In this document: piece by piece, positions 1 through 9,112 of the stretch | Layout of the letters: the number at the start of each line of letters is the position of its first letter | How positions within the stretch are numbered: position 1 is the stretch's first letter | Source of the DNA: Thermodesulfobacteriota bacterium | GTDB taxonomy: Bacteria; Desulfobacterota; WTBG01; CAIYCZ01; CAIRTM01 | Assembly (NCBI GenBank): GCA_026415325.1 | Contig: JAOAHH010000126.1 | Coordinates: 1-64,000, forward strand | Length of the DNA: 64,000 bases | Direction: 5' to 3' | The notes under the pieces: generated by a model | Told to the model about the DNA's origin: nothing | The model's database searches: none | The model's input: only the letters and a program-made list of their open reading frames with translations | Position numbers and translations under genes: made by a program

Positions 1-519
1 AAGCGCCCGGACATCGTCTTCGTTAAAAAGCGCTGAGAACAAAACAGGCTGTGGATCAATGCCCAAGGCTGACAACAGTGCAACATTTCTCTGGATTCCA
101 TGAGCATCAAAGGCAGCGGGCGGGACGCTGTGATCGTAAAAAAGACATGCTCCTTCACGGGCATTGCTAAGGCCGATTTTGTATTTGCTGCGCGAAGCGC
201 AAACGATCAAACCGCTTTTCAAAAGCCCTTGAAAATCAAGCACCAGGTCGTAGTGCTGCTGCCTGATTTTTTTCACAAAATCCGCCACAGTGCCTACGAC
301 TCTTAGCACCCTCCTGTTATGCCAGTATGCGTGTATATCCGCATCGGGGAAAACGATAATCCGGTCAATGCCCTGATAACCGGTCAGGAGTTCAGCGCCT
401 GCCGACCCTGTTACCCATGTCAGAATACTTTCTGGGTAATAATCCTTCAAAAGCGGAACCGCGGGGAGGGTATGTATAATATCGCCGATAGAACTGAGAC
501 GGACAATGAGAATGTTCAT
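1..519 (-). CDS. Glycosyltransferase family 9 (heptosyltransferase-like), 3' end outside window
   Basis: The reading frame is open from the ATG at 519 to the window edge (173 codons, C-terminus missing). It begins MNILIVRLSSIGDIIHTLPA, the hallmark N-terminus of ADP-heptose:LPS heptosyltransferases (WaaC/WaaF, GT9), with the conserved S-x-x-G-D loop that follows the first beta strand. A second typical GT9 element follows near residues 92-100 (D-L-V-L-D-F-Q-G-L). The family adds heptose to the LPS inner core on the cytoplasmic face of the inner membrane. It is the last visible gene of a long minus-strand run of envelope genes and lies 98 bases downstream of purB. No clear Shine-Dalgarno sequence precedes the start. 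WaaC and WaaF cannot be told apart from this fragment. Confidence 0.85.
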   Translation of the reverse strand, partial: MNILIVRLSSIGDIIHTLPAVPLLKDYYPESILTWVTGSAGAELLTGYQGIDRIIVFPDADIHAYWHNRRVLRVVGTVADFVKKIRQQHYDLVLDFQGLLKSGLIVCASRSKYKIGLSNAREGACLFYDHSVPPAAFDAHGIQRNVALLSALGIDPQPVLFSALFNEDDVRAL

Positions 520-617
520 AAAGACAGCGAAAAACCGTGAGGAGCAAACGGTGATCAGTGATCACGCATGGTAATACCGTGGTTTTCACCTGGTACCGTT
601 CACCGCTCACTTGTCAT

Positions 618-1913
618 CTATGTTCCAAACACACGCTGAAAAATTTCGTCAACGTGCTTGGTAAAAAACTCCGGGGTGCACAATCTTCGGATCTCCTCAG
701 CAGAGATAATTGCCGTAACTTCGGGATCCTGAGCAATGAGGTCAACAAAATTCTCCTTTCTATCCCATGCTGCAAGCGCATTGCGCTGTACCATTCGGTA
801 GCCGTCTTCACGGGATATGCCGCGCTGGGTGAGCTCAAGCAGCAGACGCTGCGAATAAAACACCCCTCCGGTTTTATCCATATTTGCCTTCATGGCGTCA
901 GGATAGACAATAAGGTTCTTGATCACATTGGTCAGCCGCGCAAGCATAAAATCGAGAACGATAGTGCTGTCCGGGCCGATAACCCGCTCGACTGAAGAAT
1001 GGCTGATATCACGCTCATGCCATAAGGCAACATTTTCCATTGCAGCAAGGGCATAGGATCGCAGCAGCCGGGCAAGTCCGGAGATGTTCTCTGAGAGCAC
1101 CGGCTTTCTCTTGTGTGGCATTGCCGATGAACCCTTTTGCCCCGGTGAAAAATATTCCGAAACCTCCGAAACCTCTGTGCGCTGCAGGTGTCTGATCTCG
1201 ACCGCAAACTTTTCAAGAGAACACCCGATTTGGGCAAGGGTGCAAAAGAACTCTGCATAGACATCGCGCTGAATGATCTGTGAAGAAACCGGCGCTGGCT
1301 TGAGGCCGCATTTGCGGCAGACGTATGCTTCGACAAAGGGCGGATTGTAGGCAAACGTGCCGACCGCTCCCGACAATTTTCCGACAGATACGGTATCACG
1401 CGCCTGCAGCATACGGTGCCGCTGCCGTTGCATTTCATCGTACCAGATCGCCATTTTAAGGCCAAAAGTAATCGGTTCTGCATGAATACCGTGACTGCGG
1501 CCAATCATCACTGTGTCTTTATACTGGTATGCCTTTTCTTTAATAACGGCAAGCAACGCATCGATATCTTGGAGCAGCTGTTCTGCCGCCTGTCTGAGAA
1601 GCATGCTGAAACTGGTGTCAAGCACATCAGAAGACGTCAGCCCCCAATGAAGATATCGTCCATCTTCTCCGATAAACTCTGCAACACAGGTTGTAAAGGC
1701 AATGACGTCGTGTTTGGTCACCTCTTCGATTTCAAGGATTCTGCGCACATCAAACCGTGCCCGCTCTCGAATACGGGTAAGCGCATCGTGAGGAATCTGT
1801 CCGAGTTCGCAGAGTGCTTCACACGCATACAGTTCAATGGCAAGCCAGGTGGCATATCTGTTTTCGTCAGACCATATCCTGCGCATACAATCTCGGGTAT
1901 ACCGATCTATCAT
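618..1913 (-). CDS. purB: Adenylosuccinate lyase
   Basis: At 431 residues it has the normal length for PurB, which catalyses two fumarate-releasing steps of purine synthesis (SAICAR to AICAR, adenylosuccinate to AMP). The fumarase/aspartase signature is clear near residues 260-275: G-S-S-A-M-P-H-K-R-K-P, including the mobile catalytic serine loop. Other family features are T-S-S-D-V-L-D-T near residue 94 and G-R-S-H-G-I-H-A near residue 138. The start is an ATG with a strong AAGGAGG about 7 bases upstream. The gene lies 53 bases after the histidine kinase on the same strand, so it may be read through from the envelope genes, although its function is unrelated to them. Confidence 0.96.
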   Translation of the reverse strand: MIDRYTRDCMRRIWSDENRYATWLAIELYACEALCELGQIPHDALTRIRERARFDVRRILEIEEVTKHDVIAFTTCVAEFIGEDGRYLHWGLTSSDVLDTSFSMLLRQAAEQLLQDIDALLAVIKEKAYQYKDTVMIGRSHGIHAEPITFGLKMAIWYDEMQRQRHRMLQARDTVSVGKLSGAVGTFAYNPPFVEAYVCRKCGLKPAPVSSQIIQRDVYAEFFCTLAQIGCSLEKFAVEIRHLQRTEVSEVSEYFSPGQKGSSAMPHKRKPVLSENISGLARLLRSYALAAMENVALWHERDISHSSVERVIGPDSTIVLDFMLARLTNVIKNLIVYPDAMKANMDKTGGVFYSQRLLLELTQRGISREDGYRMVQRNALAAWDRKENFVDLIAQDPEVTAIISAEEIRRLCTPEFFTKHVDEIFQRVFGT

Positions 1914-1966
1914 TGCATACCTCCTTGCATCAAAAAACTTAGTTATCGTGCCAAAAGGGTTTCATG

Positions 1967-3367
1967 CTATTGGCGCACAGGGATTGTCACAAAAAAAGTA
2001 ACCCCCGGACCTTCATTCCGCTTCACACCGATCGACCATCCGTGTGCTTCAGCAATTCGCTTGCAAATCTGCAAACCCAACCCAGCGCCGTGTCGCTCAC
2101 CTGTCCGAGCAGAATCTACCTGATAAAATCGATCAAAAACATGCGGCAAATCCTGTTCGGGAATTCCGATCCCCGTGTCCGTTATCGAGAGCACGATGTC
2201 AGATCTGTGTCGATGAACCGATAGCTGTACCGTCCCACCATCTGGAGTAAATTTCAGTGCATTGTCAAGCAAGTTGTTAAGAAGTTGCAACAGACGGGTC
2301 TTGTCAGCAAGAATGACCGCCATATCACACCGATCAAACCTGAGCGTTATGGAGCGTTCTTGTGCCATGGGAGCATAAAAATCGACAATATCCTGGACAA
2401 TATCGCATATATTGACCACCTGCGCATCCAAATGGATCTTTCCCGTCTCAAATCGTGAAACCAAAAACATATCATTGACCATCTTGATGAGGAAGTCTAT
2501 CTTTTCAAGGCAATCGCTGATGGTCTCCCGATATTCGTCCGGATCGCGTTGGTGTGCCAGTGCAACTTCAAGATTTCCCCGCAGTGCAAACAGTGGATTG
2601 CGCAGCTCATGGGACACATCGGCGGTAAATTGACGCAGGTGTGAAAATGATTGTTCAAGCCGCTCGATCATGGCATTGATGGTTTCTGTCAGGGTACGGA
2701 CTTCATCGCGCGATGTCGGAACCGGGAGCCGCTCGTGCAGGTTTTCCGATGTAATGCCGCCTGCGATTGTCGCAATATCTCTCATGATGCGGCACGGTTT
2801 GCGTGCGCTTATCATCCCGCATGCGATGCTGAGTACAAGAATAAAGGGCAGCCCCCACAGAACGTTTTCGGCAAACCGCTCGAGCAATTCATAATCATGA
2901 CGCATGGTTGTGGCAACGAAAACCTGCAGATCCCTGGCGAGTACGGTCATCGGCCGGTGATACACGCGATACCGGGATCGCCTGCCTTCGATACGTATCG
3001 TTGCAAACCCCGATGCCGGGGCAGACAGAGAAAGCCGCGGAGCTTGCGCGGTCTCATACACCACCGTGCCGCTCGAATCTACGACCCGAAACTCTATCTG
3101 ATAGTATTTGCGATGTGCGATATCCTGCTCGAACACACGGCATCCTGCTGCCACGTCTGCAGCTTCTGTAATGTCGCTCATCAGCTCCCGCGTTTCATCA
3201 ATCAGAATTTTATCAACCTGTTTGACTAAAAGATGTTGGAGGCGGAAATAACAAAAAAGGCAAACAAGGAGCGAAAGACCAAGGAGAAGAACCGTATAAT
3301 AGGTCGTGAGCCTGACGTCGAGCCGTCCTGCATATTCTCTACACATGCTCATCAGCTTTGAGAACAT
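1967..3367 (-). CDS. Membrane-bound sensor histidine kinase
   Basis: This 466-residue protein has the classic layout. A first membrane helix lies at about residues 24-45, followed by a periplasmic domain to about 165, a second helix at about 168-188, HAMP at about 190-240, HisKA with the phospho-accepting His in D-V-S-H-E-L-R-N-P-L near 250, and HATPase_c. The ATPase part shows the N box (N-N-L-L-D-N-A-L-K-F), G1 box (D-T-G-I-G-I), F box and G2 box (G-A-G-L-G-L). The order resembles heavy-metal/CusS- or PmrB-type kinases. It overlaps the response regulator gene by 29 bases, implying translational coupling. Its setting among ArnT-like and LPS genes suggests it senses envelope stress or cationic compounds; that is inference. 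In-frame ATGs at 3352 and 3346 are alternative starts. Confidence 0.93.
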   Translation of the reverse strand: MFSKLMSMCREYAGRLDVRLTTYYTVLLLGLSLLVCLFCYFRLQHLLVKQVDKILIDETRELMSDITEAADVAAGCRVFEQDIAHRKYYQIEFRVVDSSGTVVYETAQAPRLSLSAPASGFATIRIEGRRSRYRVYHRPMTVLARDLQVFVATTMRHDYELLERFAENVLWGLPFILVLSIACGMISARKPCRIMRDIATIAGGITSENLHERLPVPTSRDEVRTLTETINAMIERLEQSFSHLRQFTADVSHELRNPLFALRGNLEVALAHQRDPDEYRETISDCLEKIDFLIKMVNDMFLVSRFETGKIHLDAQVVNICDIVQDIVDFYAPMAQERSITLRFDRCDMAVILADKTRLLQLLNNLLDNALKFTPDGGTVQLSVHRHRSDIVLSITDTGIGIPEQDLPHVFDRFYQVDSARTGERHGAGLGLQICKRIAEAHGWSIGVKRNEGPGVTFFVTIPVRQ

Positions 3368-4022
3368 ACCCGACGCCTTTGATCGTTTTGATTAGTTTCA
3401 CCTCATGATCCTTGTCGATTTTTGCGCGAAGCCGGTTGATATGCACATCGATGATATTGCTTGCCGTGTCAAAGTCATATCCCCAGACATGTTCAAGTAT
3501 CATGGTACGTGTCAGCACTTGTCCGGCATTGCGCATCAAGTATTCAAGCAGGGAAAACTCTTTGCCCGAAAGCTCGATGGTCTTGCCGCTGCGCTCAGCG
3601 GTTCTCGTCAGCATGTTCAGTGTCAAATCCCCTACAACAAGCCGGGTGCTTGCCGCCTCTTTTTCCCCTCTCCGAAGCACTGCCTTGATGCGCGCGAGGA
3701 GCTCGGGAAATGAAAACGGTTTGACAAGGTAATCGTCTGCACCGAGTTCAAGCCCGTGCACCACATCTTCGGTATCATCCCGCGCTGTGAGAAAGATGAC
3801 CGGCGTGACAATACCATGCTTTCTGATGCCTTTCAACACTTCAAAGCCGCTGAGCTCGGGCAGCATGATATCCAAAATAATAAGGTCATATCCACCGGTC
3901 GTTGCCTGGTAGAGACCCTCTTCGCCGTCAAAGACCGCGTCAACACTATAGCCTCGCTCGCTCAAGCCTTTCTTGATAAACCGAGATGCGCTCTTATCGT
4001 CTTCAACCAACAGGATGCGCAT
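3339..4022 (-). CDS. OmpR/PhoB-family response regulator
   Basis: The 227-residue regulator consists of an N-terminal receiver domain and a C-terminal winged helix. The acidic pair is in V-E-D-D (residues 6-9), the phosphorylatable Asp in L-D-I-M-L-P-E near residue 51, the conserved Thr in F-L-T-A-R and the Lys in Y-L-V-K-P-F near residue 100. The DNA-binding domain ends with the family pattern V-D-V-H-I-N-R-L-R-A-K-I-D and I-K-T-I-K-G-V-G-Y. The start at 4022 gives MRILLVEDD; the frame extends 25 codons upstream without family similarity. It pairs with the downstream overlapping kinase. The likely targets are the surrounding LPS-modification genes, but no binding site was identified. Confidence 0.95.
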   Translation of the reverse strand: MRILLVEDDKSASRFIKKGLSERGYSVDAVFDGEEGLYQATTGGYDLIILDIMLPELSGFEVLKGIRKHGIVTPVIFLTARDDTEDVVHGLELGADDYLVKPFSFPELLARIKAVLRRGEKEAASTRLVVGDLTLNMLTRTAERSGKTIELSGKEFSLLEYLMRNAGQVLTRTMILEHVWGYDFDTASNIIDVHINRLRAKIDKDHEVKLIKTIKGVGYVLKADEHV

Positions 4023-4074
4023 TGACGCTCCTCCATACGTACGTGTACATGACGTTCTCCAATATCGCGCAAGG

Positions 4075-4770
4075 TTAACCGGAACGCATCCGGACAATAC
4101 GCTTGATGCCTTTGAGCGTTTTTTTTAACAACGATCCTCCGCGATACAAGAGACCGAAAAGCCCTGCGGGCGCGGGCGCAGGCTGTTGCAGATAGCGCGC
4201 CCGTATCCGCGCGCAGGCGTAACGATCAAGCTCCATGCCAAGTCGCACCAGGATGCCCGGCCGATCTGCACAGCGTGCGATGAGCGCATGGGCAAAGTCA
4301 ACAAGATAAACATCTCCGTTCTCTGCAACAAGAACATTTGACCGATGGATATCGGTATTCGCAACCCCACGGGCATGCATCGTTGCAACGATTTCTTGGA
4401 GCCGATCAAATACGCTTTCGGCCACTGCTCCCGGCTTCATCCTGCTGAGCGGAACGGCATTGATATATTGAAGTTCGAGAACATCAGGGGTTCTCAAACC
4501 AAAACATACAGGGATGCCGACTATACCGCGCAGCCGCAGGTATGCCCGCAGCTCGTTTTTGAGCGTCAGCCGACCGTAGCGTTTCATCAGGCCTGTTCGC
4601 CCACTGTAATCCTTAACTGCAAGAATATGGCCATCGCGCTGCTCACAGCGGATCGTCGCTTTACTGATATTGCGAGGCGTATGACTTTGTTCGATCATAT
4701 TTGCCTTGCTGCAACGATTGCTGTCGTTAGCAGAAGTTTTCTCTCTGACGGACAAATCCTTACGTGCCAT
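4075..4770 (-). CDS. Lipopolysaccharide kinase (WaaP/KdkA)-like protein
   Basis: This 231-residue protein has a small protein-kinase fold. The VAIK-like lysine is in L-A-V-K-D-Y, a helix-C-type stretch follows (L-K-N-E-L-R-A-Y-L), the catalytic loop is T-D-I-H-R-S-N-V-L-V, and D-F-A replaces DFG. Such short kinases with D-x-H-x-x-N phosphorylate Kdo or heptose in the LPS inner core. The ATG at 4770 is preferred because the frame above it runs through the end of the upstream GT39 gene; the resulting 11-base overlap is typical of coupled genes. The end lies 52 bases before the response regulator. A RIO-like kinase with another substrate cannot be excluded, but the neighbours favour an LPS role. 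Confidence 0.75.
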   Translation of the reverse strand: MARKDLSVREKTSANDSNRCSKANMIEQSHTPRNISKATIRCEQRDGHILAVKDYSGRTGLMKRYGRLTLKNELRAYLRLRGIVGIPVCFGLRTPDVLELQYINAVPLSRMKPGAVAESVFDRLQEIVATMHARGVANTDIHRSNVLVAENGDVYLVDFAHALIARCADRPGILVRLGMELDRYACARIRARYLQQPAPAPAGLFGLLYRGGSLLKKTLKGIKRIVRMRSG

Positions 4771-6436
4771 AACGACCGGAACGGGCAACATTCTTCTCCC
4801 GGTTGCAGACCGGTTGATTGCACAAAAGCACATAACCGCGCCAAGACCGGTGCTCGGCGAAAGGGCTGCGGAATACAAGAGGCCATGGAACATTATTTAG
4901 TTTACTGTATGCCTTGCCGGTCAAAACTACAAACCGGTTCTCATCTGATGCCATAAACCGCAACAGCTCCTCTTCGTCCTTAAGCAATACCACCGGTCGC
5001 TGCGCATAATAGACAAATGTATAGTTTTCGTAATCTTTCAGGAAACCAATCGCACTGTCGGAAGGGACAATGACCGAAACTGCCCGATAAAATGCCTTGC
5101 CCGAGTCCTCTGCATTGCGGATGGGAACGGTCAGCGTAAAATAAAGATAGTGCGATGCCAACATATAGATTCCAATTGTTGCCATAACTGTTTGGCGAAT
5201 CCGCACCCGCGGAACAAGCATCCGACAACACCAGGGAAGCAACGTGATACATGCAAAGAAAAAGAGAAGTGGCGAAATTTCAGGAAAACGAATGGCGGGG
5301 AAATTGACCTCACAGGGATTGCCGGCAACGGCTGCTGCTCCAGCACATATAAGGCCAAGGGGACAGAGCAGCTTCGTGAGGAAAGCAATCCAGGAGCCGG
5401 CCTTTTCACACACCCAGTTCCACAGCCCTTCCCACGTAGCACTAACAAGCAGTGCTGCAGCTGGCGTCAGCGGGAACAGGTAATAGTCACGCTTTGACTT
5501 GAGCAACGACATAAACACGAGGTTACCGAAAAACCAGAACAGCACAAACACAAGCTGCCGCCGCATCGGAGCATATCGTGATGTAATCGCCAATATTGCG
5601 GCACAGGGCAAAACAAAAATCCATGGAAAAAATTCTCGCGGAAGCTGTACAAAATAATAATACACCGGTTCCTGATGCACATATCCTGTTGCAGCACGGA
5701 TGACGGTTTCCCAGAGCACCAGTTTATAAAAATCAGGATGATGGTACATCACGACACACGACCAGGGCAGCACCACGATGAAAAAAAGAATCGACGGCAG
5801 CAGAATATCGCGCCGGATAAGCATGATGCTCTGTTTATAGAGAAGAGAAAATCCAAGGATAGGAATCAGCGGAAACGTAAGCGCAAACGGCCCTTTGGTC
5901 ATCATGCCAAGGCCGATCATAAGATAAAAAAGGCAAAACCAGCGACCCGCCCCTGATGGGGCAGTAGCGCCTCGCCAAAAGCAATAGACCGCAGCGGTTG
6001 TAAACAGTGCAAGCAGTGCTTCAAGCTCTGCATAACGGGTTTGATGCATGAAAAAGTTCGTTGTCAGCAACACATATCCGCTTATCCATGCTCCTCGATT
6101 TCCGAACATCGCGCGTGCCAGCAACATGGTAAGCAGCATGATCCCTGCCCCCGCAAGCGCCGAAGGCAGACGCACCGAGCCCTCTGTAACGCCGCCGCGC
6201 GAGCACAGCGCTGCAGCCCAGTAATAGAGGGGAGGCTTTGTCAAAATTGGCTTCTGTTCGAGATGGGGAATAAGCCAATTCCCGGACAGCACCATTTCCC
6301 TGACAATTTGTGCGCGGCGCGATTCATTGCGCACATGATAGAAATTTGGTTCGCCAAGTCGGTACAAAAGCACCCACAAACACACACTAAAAAAAAGAAT
6401 TGCCTGCACAAGGGATTGGAGTCGCATGCGGGTCAT
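4760..6436 (-). CDS. ArnT-like GT39 membrane glycosyltransferase (first copy)
   Basis: This 558-residue protein is very hydrophobic, with about a dozen membrane helices. It begins with a helix (residues 8-26) followed by a periplasmic loop rich in charged residues. That loop and the next (Y-H-V-R-N-E-S-R-R-A-Q-I-V-R-E-M, then P-H-L-E-Q-K-P-I-L-T-K-P-P-L-Y-Y-W) match the GT39/PMT family that includes ArnT. ArnT moves aminoarabinose from undecaprenyl phosphate to lipid A at the periplasmic face. Where ArnT has D-E in the first loop, this copy has N-E. It is upstream of and overlaps the WaaP-like kinase gene. A second GT39 gene lies 741 bases upstream, separated by a nuclease-fold gene. The donor sugar is unknown. 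Confidence 0.85.
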   Translation of the reverse strand: MTRMRLQSLVQAILFFSVCLWVLLYRLGEPNFYHVRNESRRAQIVREMVLSGNWLIPHLEQKPILTKPPLYYWAAALCSRGGVTEGSVRLPSALAGAGIMLLTMLLARAMFGNRGAWISGYVLLTTNFFMHQTRYAELEALLALFTTAAVYCFWRGATAPSGAGRWFCLFYLMIGLGMMTKGPFALTFPLIPILGFSLLYKQSIMLIRRDILLPSILFFIVVLPWSCVVMYHHPDFYKLVLWETVIRAATGYVHQEPVYYYFVQLPREFFPWIFVLPCAAILAITSRYAPMRRQLVFVLFWFFGNLVFMSLLKSKRDYYLFPLTPAAALLVSATWEGLWNWVCEKAGSWIAFLTKLLCPLGLICAGAAAVAGNPCEVNFPAIRFPEISPLLFFFACITLLPWCCRMLVPRVRIRQTVMATIGIYMLASHYLYFTLTVPIRNAEDSGKAFYRAVSVIVPSDSAIGFLKDYENYTFVYYAQRPVVLLKDEEELLRFMASDENRFVVLTGKAYSKLNNVPWPLVFRSPFAEHRSWRGYVLLCNQPVCNREKNVARSGRYGT

Positions 6437-6517
6437 GGCTTACTGGGCACAATATTCGTATTTTATTATATACGATGACATGGAGCTATCCGCATGCCCT
6501 GAAACAAAAATCGGCGC

Positions 6518-7171
6518 TCAGGGCTTGGATTCAAAAGGCTTGACAAAGAGTGGGCAACAACGCCAGTCTTGAGTATATCCCTCGTTGAGGCAGTCGTCTC
6601 GTGTTCGGAAAATGATACGGTCATGGAACGGAATGTTTTTGACATGGGAGCATGATGGGCGATGGAATACCTTATCGCTGCGGGAACCCACATAATAGGG
6701 CTCATCATTGTGGTCTTCGTATGCCCATAAGCCGCGGCGGTGTGTTCGTGCCTCCTTCTGCAGACCAATAAAAAGTTCGCGATAGCGTTCATTGGGCGGC
6801 AGAATATGGGCAAGCGCATATCCGTTTTTAATAAGTTCGGCATTAACGAATACCGCGTCCTGATATACATAACAAAGTTTTTTTTCATCCGGCGCGACCA
6901 GCGCAACATCGGTTGTCAAGGTGATATTTTTGTTCTCAACCAATGCTTTATTGGCGCTGACGCACAGATCGTAAAACGGTTTGCCTTTACTCGGACTGTC
7001 GATACCGATATAGCGTACCCGCTCTTTTTTCCCATCGGGATAGATGACTTTGATCGTTGTGCCGCTGTATACCTTGTTGACTAGGCAGGTCTCACTCGCT
7101 GCCGACGTTGAAAATCCCAAAGCAAGTACGGCAGCACACACAAATTGGTTCCACAGCCCCGGCACCTTCAT
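6518..7171 (-). CDS. Secreted SNase-fold protein with probable inactive site and C-terminal Cys motif
   Basis: A signal peptide occupies residues 1-25 (cleavage near S-A-A-S). Residues 26-150 align with the staphylococcal nuclease fold: V-R-Y-I-G-I-D-S-P-S corresponds to the family's V-R-L-I-G-I-D-T-P-E, and F-V-N-A-E-L-I-K-N-G-Y-A-L is a standard core element. Compared with staphylococcal nuclease, the general-base Glu43 position is Ser, the Arg87 position is Lys and the calcium ligand Asp21 position is Thr; Arg35 and Asp40 are kept. The last 45 residues carry F-H-R-P-S-C-S-H-V and W-R-C-C-P, resembling the small Ada-like metal-binding tail found on some of these proteins. It sits between two ArnT-like genes on the same strand. 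Nuclease activity is doubtful; a binding role is possible. Confidence 0.8.
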   Translation of the reverse strand: MKVPGLWNQFVCAAVLALGFSTSAASETCLVNKVYSGTTIKVIYPDGKKERVRYIGIDSPSKGKPFYDLCVSANKALVENKNITLTTDVALVAPDEKKLCYVYQDAVFVNAELIKNGYALAHILPPNERYRELFIGLQKEARTHRRGLWAYEDHNDEPYYVGSRSDKVFHRPSCSHVKNIPFHDRIIFRTRDDCLNEGYTQDWRCCPLFVKPFESKP

Positions 7172-7177
7172 AGAACG

Positions 7178-8761
7178 TTACGGCGGATGGGAGGTATTAA
7201 TATTAGTAAAAATCATCCTATCATATTTTTCCGTGAAAAAAAAGGGGGCAAGTTCTGCCCTAAGTTTACGCGCACGGCGCCGGCTTATAATGCCCATACA
7301 CGGCTCTGCGCTGCGAAGCCTCGCGAGGATTTCCTCTTCATCCATGTTAAGATATACTGGGCGGGGGCTATAGAAAACAAGACTATTAAAGACCTTTGAA
7401 GCGCAATACACAGCTGAGGTTTTCTGGAAAAGGGCGTCATGTTCCCGAATACACTCCCGGAGTGAACGGCGCTCACCGACCCACGGTGCTCCGTACAGCA
7501 CAAACACCACAAGGCCAACGAGCGTGGTCGCACTCAGACTGGCAATCGCCGTTCCGGGGAAACCGCGCACTGCGCCTATAAGCGCTGCCCCGAACGCAAT
7601 CACCATGACACCGAATAAAAGGAGACTGCCCGGAAGCAGAGAAAGCTCATGACGAGAAATCCACGCAACGCCTTCAAAACCAGCCACCAGCACCCCGCAC
7701 AATCCCGCACATATCCCTCCGATAAGACCGAGAGCCCTCTCCCGTGTCCGTACCGCATATACATCGCCGAGAATACTGCCGAGCCACACGGCACATACAC
7801 TTGCAAGCATGATAATATATTGATACTTTTTGGCAGCGCAGAGGGAAAAAAACACAAGCACAAACAGAAAGCACATCTCGCACAGCATGCGCAGACGATG
7901 CGGCTGCATCCGCCGGCGTTGATACCATGCCCACGGCAGCACGAGAATCCACGGAAACAATCCTCCGGCAAGAGCAGGGAGATAGTAGTACAACGGTTCA
8001 TAATCGCGGCTAATACCGAAAATCCGTCCTGCGGTCTCCTGCCCTGCAAGGGTAAGCATACCGTGCCGATCAACCGTCAAAAAAATATAAAGATACCATG
8101 GCAACGATGCGGCCAGCACGGCCGGAATCGCCCAGTGAAGCCTCAGAGATCGCAGCGTTACCCAATCTCTGGAACGAACAAGACATAGGACGGCAACAGC
8201 AAGCGGCACGAGAATGCCGACCGGGCCTTTTGTCCAAGCAGCAATCACCTGAAAAACATAAAAACCGAAAAACCACTTCTGTCTGCGTCCGTAACTGTCG
8301 GCATCCCATCCAAGATAAAAGCAGTACAGTGCAAGTATCATCCAGAGGCTAAACAGCATATCCGGCATGACGAGACGCGCGGGGACCAAAAACAACGGCA
8401 TGGATCCGAGTATAAGCCCGGTGAATGCCGCTGCCCGCAGCCCGCAGACATGGCAGACAAATATGAACGTTGTTACAAAAAGCACCAGCGCTGCGCCTGC
8501 CGATGCAAGACGTGCGCTGAATTCAGAGACCCCAAACAGGCGATATATTCCTGCAATCACCCAGTAATAGAGTACGGGTTTGTTAAGGCGAGGCTGATTA
8601 TTGAAATAGGGGATAAGTAACGAGCCGCGCTCATTCATCTCACGGGCAGACTGGGCATAGCGTGGTTCATCGGGATCAAACAACGGCGGACTGCCGAGTC
8701 GAAACAAAATAACAAAACCGACGATACCCGTAAGGCAGACGGCGATCAGCGTCTGTTTCAT
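7178..8761 (-). CDS. ArnT-like GT39 membrane glycosyltransferase (second copy)
   Basis: The 527-residue polytopic protein has a first helix at residues 4-21, then the GT39 motif L-F-D-P-D-E-P-R-Y-A-Q-S-A-R-E-M, with the D-E pair characteristic of ArnT and other PMT-type transferases. L-N-K-P-V-L-Y-Y-W at about residues 59-67 follows, as in the other copy. The family uses a polyprenyl-phosphate sugar and an extracytoplasmic acceptor, often lipid A. The GT2 and LABN genes immediately upstream are the expected partners: GT2 makes the polyprenyl-phosphate sugar and GT39 transfers it. It ends 6 bases before the nuclease-fold gene. Two diverged copies in one operon suggest two acceptors or donors, which is inference. 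Confidence 0.88.
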   Translation of the reverse strand: MKQTLIAVCLTGIVGFVILFRLGSPPLFDPDEPRYAQSAREMNERGSLLIPYFNNQPRLNKPVLYYWVIAGIYRLFGVSEFSARLASAGAALVLFVTTFIFVCHVCGLRAAAFTGLILGSMPLFLVPARLVMPDMLFSLWMILALYCFYLGWDADSYGRRQKWFFGFYVFQVIAAWTKGPVGILVPLAVAVLCLVRSRDWVTLRSLRLHWAIPAVLAASLPWYLYIFLTVDRHGMLTLAGQETAGRIFGISRDYEPLYYYLPALAGGLFPWILVLPWAWYQRRRMQPHRLRMLCEMCFLFVLVFFSLCAAKKYQYIIMLASVCAVWLGSILGDVYAVRTRERALGLIGGICAGLCGVLVAGFEGVAWISRHELSLLPGSLLLFGVMVIAFGAALIGAVRGFPGTAIASLSATTLVGLVVFVLYGAPWVGERRSLRECIREHDALFQKTSAVYCASKVFNSLVFYSPRPVYLNMDEEEILARLRSAEPCMGIISRRRARKLRAELAPFFFTEKYDRMIFTNINTSHPP

Positions 8762-8806
8762 AATGAATGGTGGACGTGAAGTGTTCCCGGCTCGCTCATG
8801 TTATGA

Positions 8807-9112
8807 TTATGAAGATGCTGAGAACGCACCGGAACATCCTCGTTGCTTGCGGTAGATCAGCACGAGATTGCGTATATAGACAATAACACCCGATCCTTGT
8901 CCGACGATAAACACGGGATCACGTTTATAAATAGCATACAGGAATAGAATCAAACCGCCGATGAGGCTGAGATACCAGAAGGAGACGGGAACAACGCTTT
9001 CCCGTTTTCGTTCCGAAACAATCCATTGCACGAGAAACCGGGCGGAAAACGCAGCCTGTCCTAAAAACCCGAACAATACCCAAAACAGTTCCCATCCTTT
9101 CAGCGATAACAT
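8807..9112 (-). CDS. LABN-domain membrane protein (lipid A biosynthesis N-terminal domain)
   Basis: This 101-residue protein with three predicted membrane helices matches the LABN domain, which is found alone or fused to lipid-A-disaccharide synthase. Recognisable pieces are G-F-L-G-Q-A-A-F-S-A-R-F-L-V-Q-W, S-E-R-K-R-E-S-V-V-P-V-S-F-W, and G-V-I-V-Y-I-R-N-L in the last helix. Stand-alone LABN genes are commonly found between a GT2 and a GT39 gene, exactly as here. The biochemical role is not established. The start overlaps the GT2 stop by 13 bases, indicating a coupled operon. Confidence 0.88.
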   Translation of the reverse strand: MLSLKGWELFWVLFGFLGQAAFSARFLVQWIVSERKRESVVPVSFWYLSLIGGLILFLYAIYKRDPVFIVGQGSGVIVYIRNLVLIYRKQRGCSGAFSASS

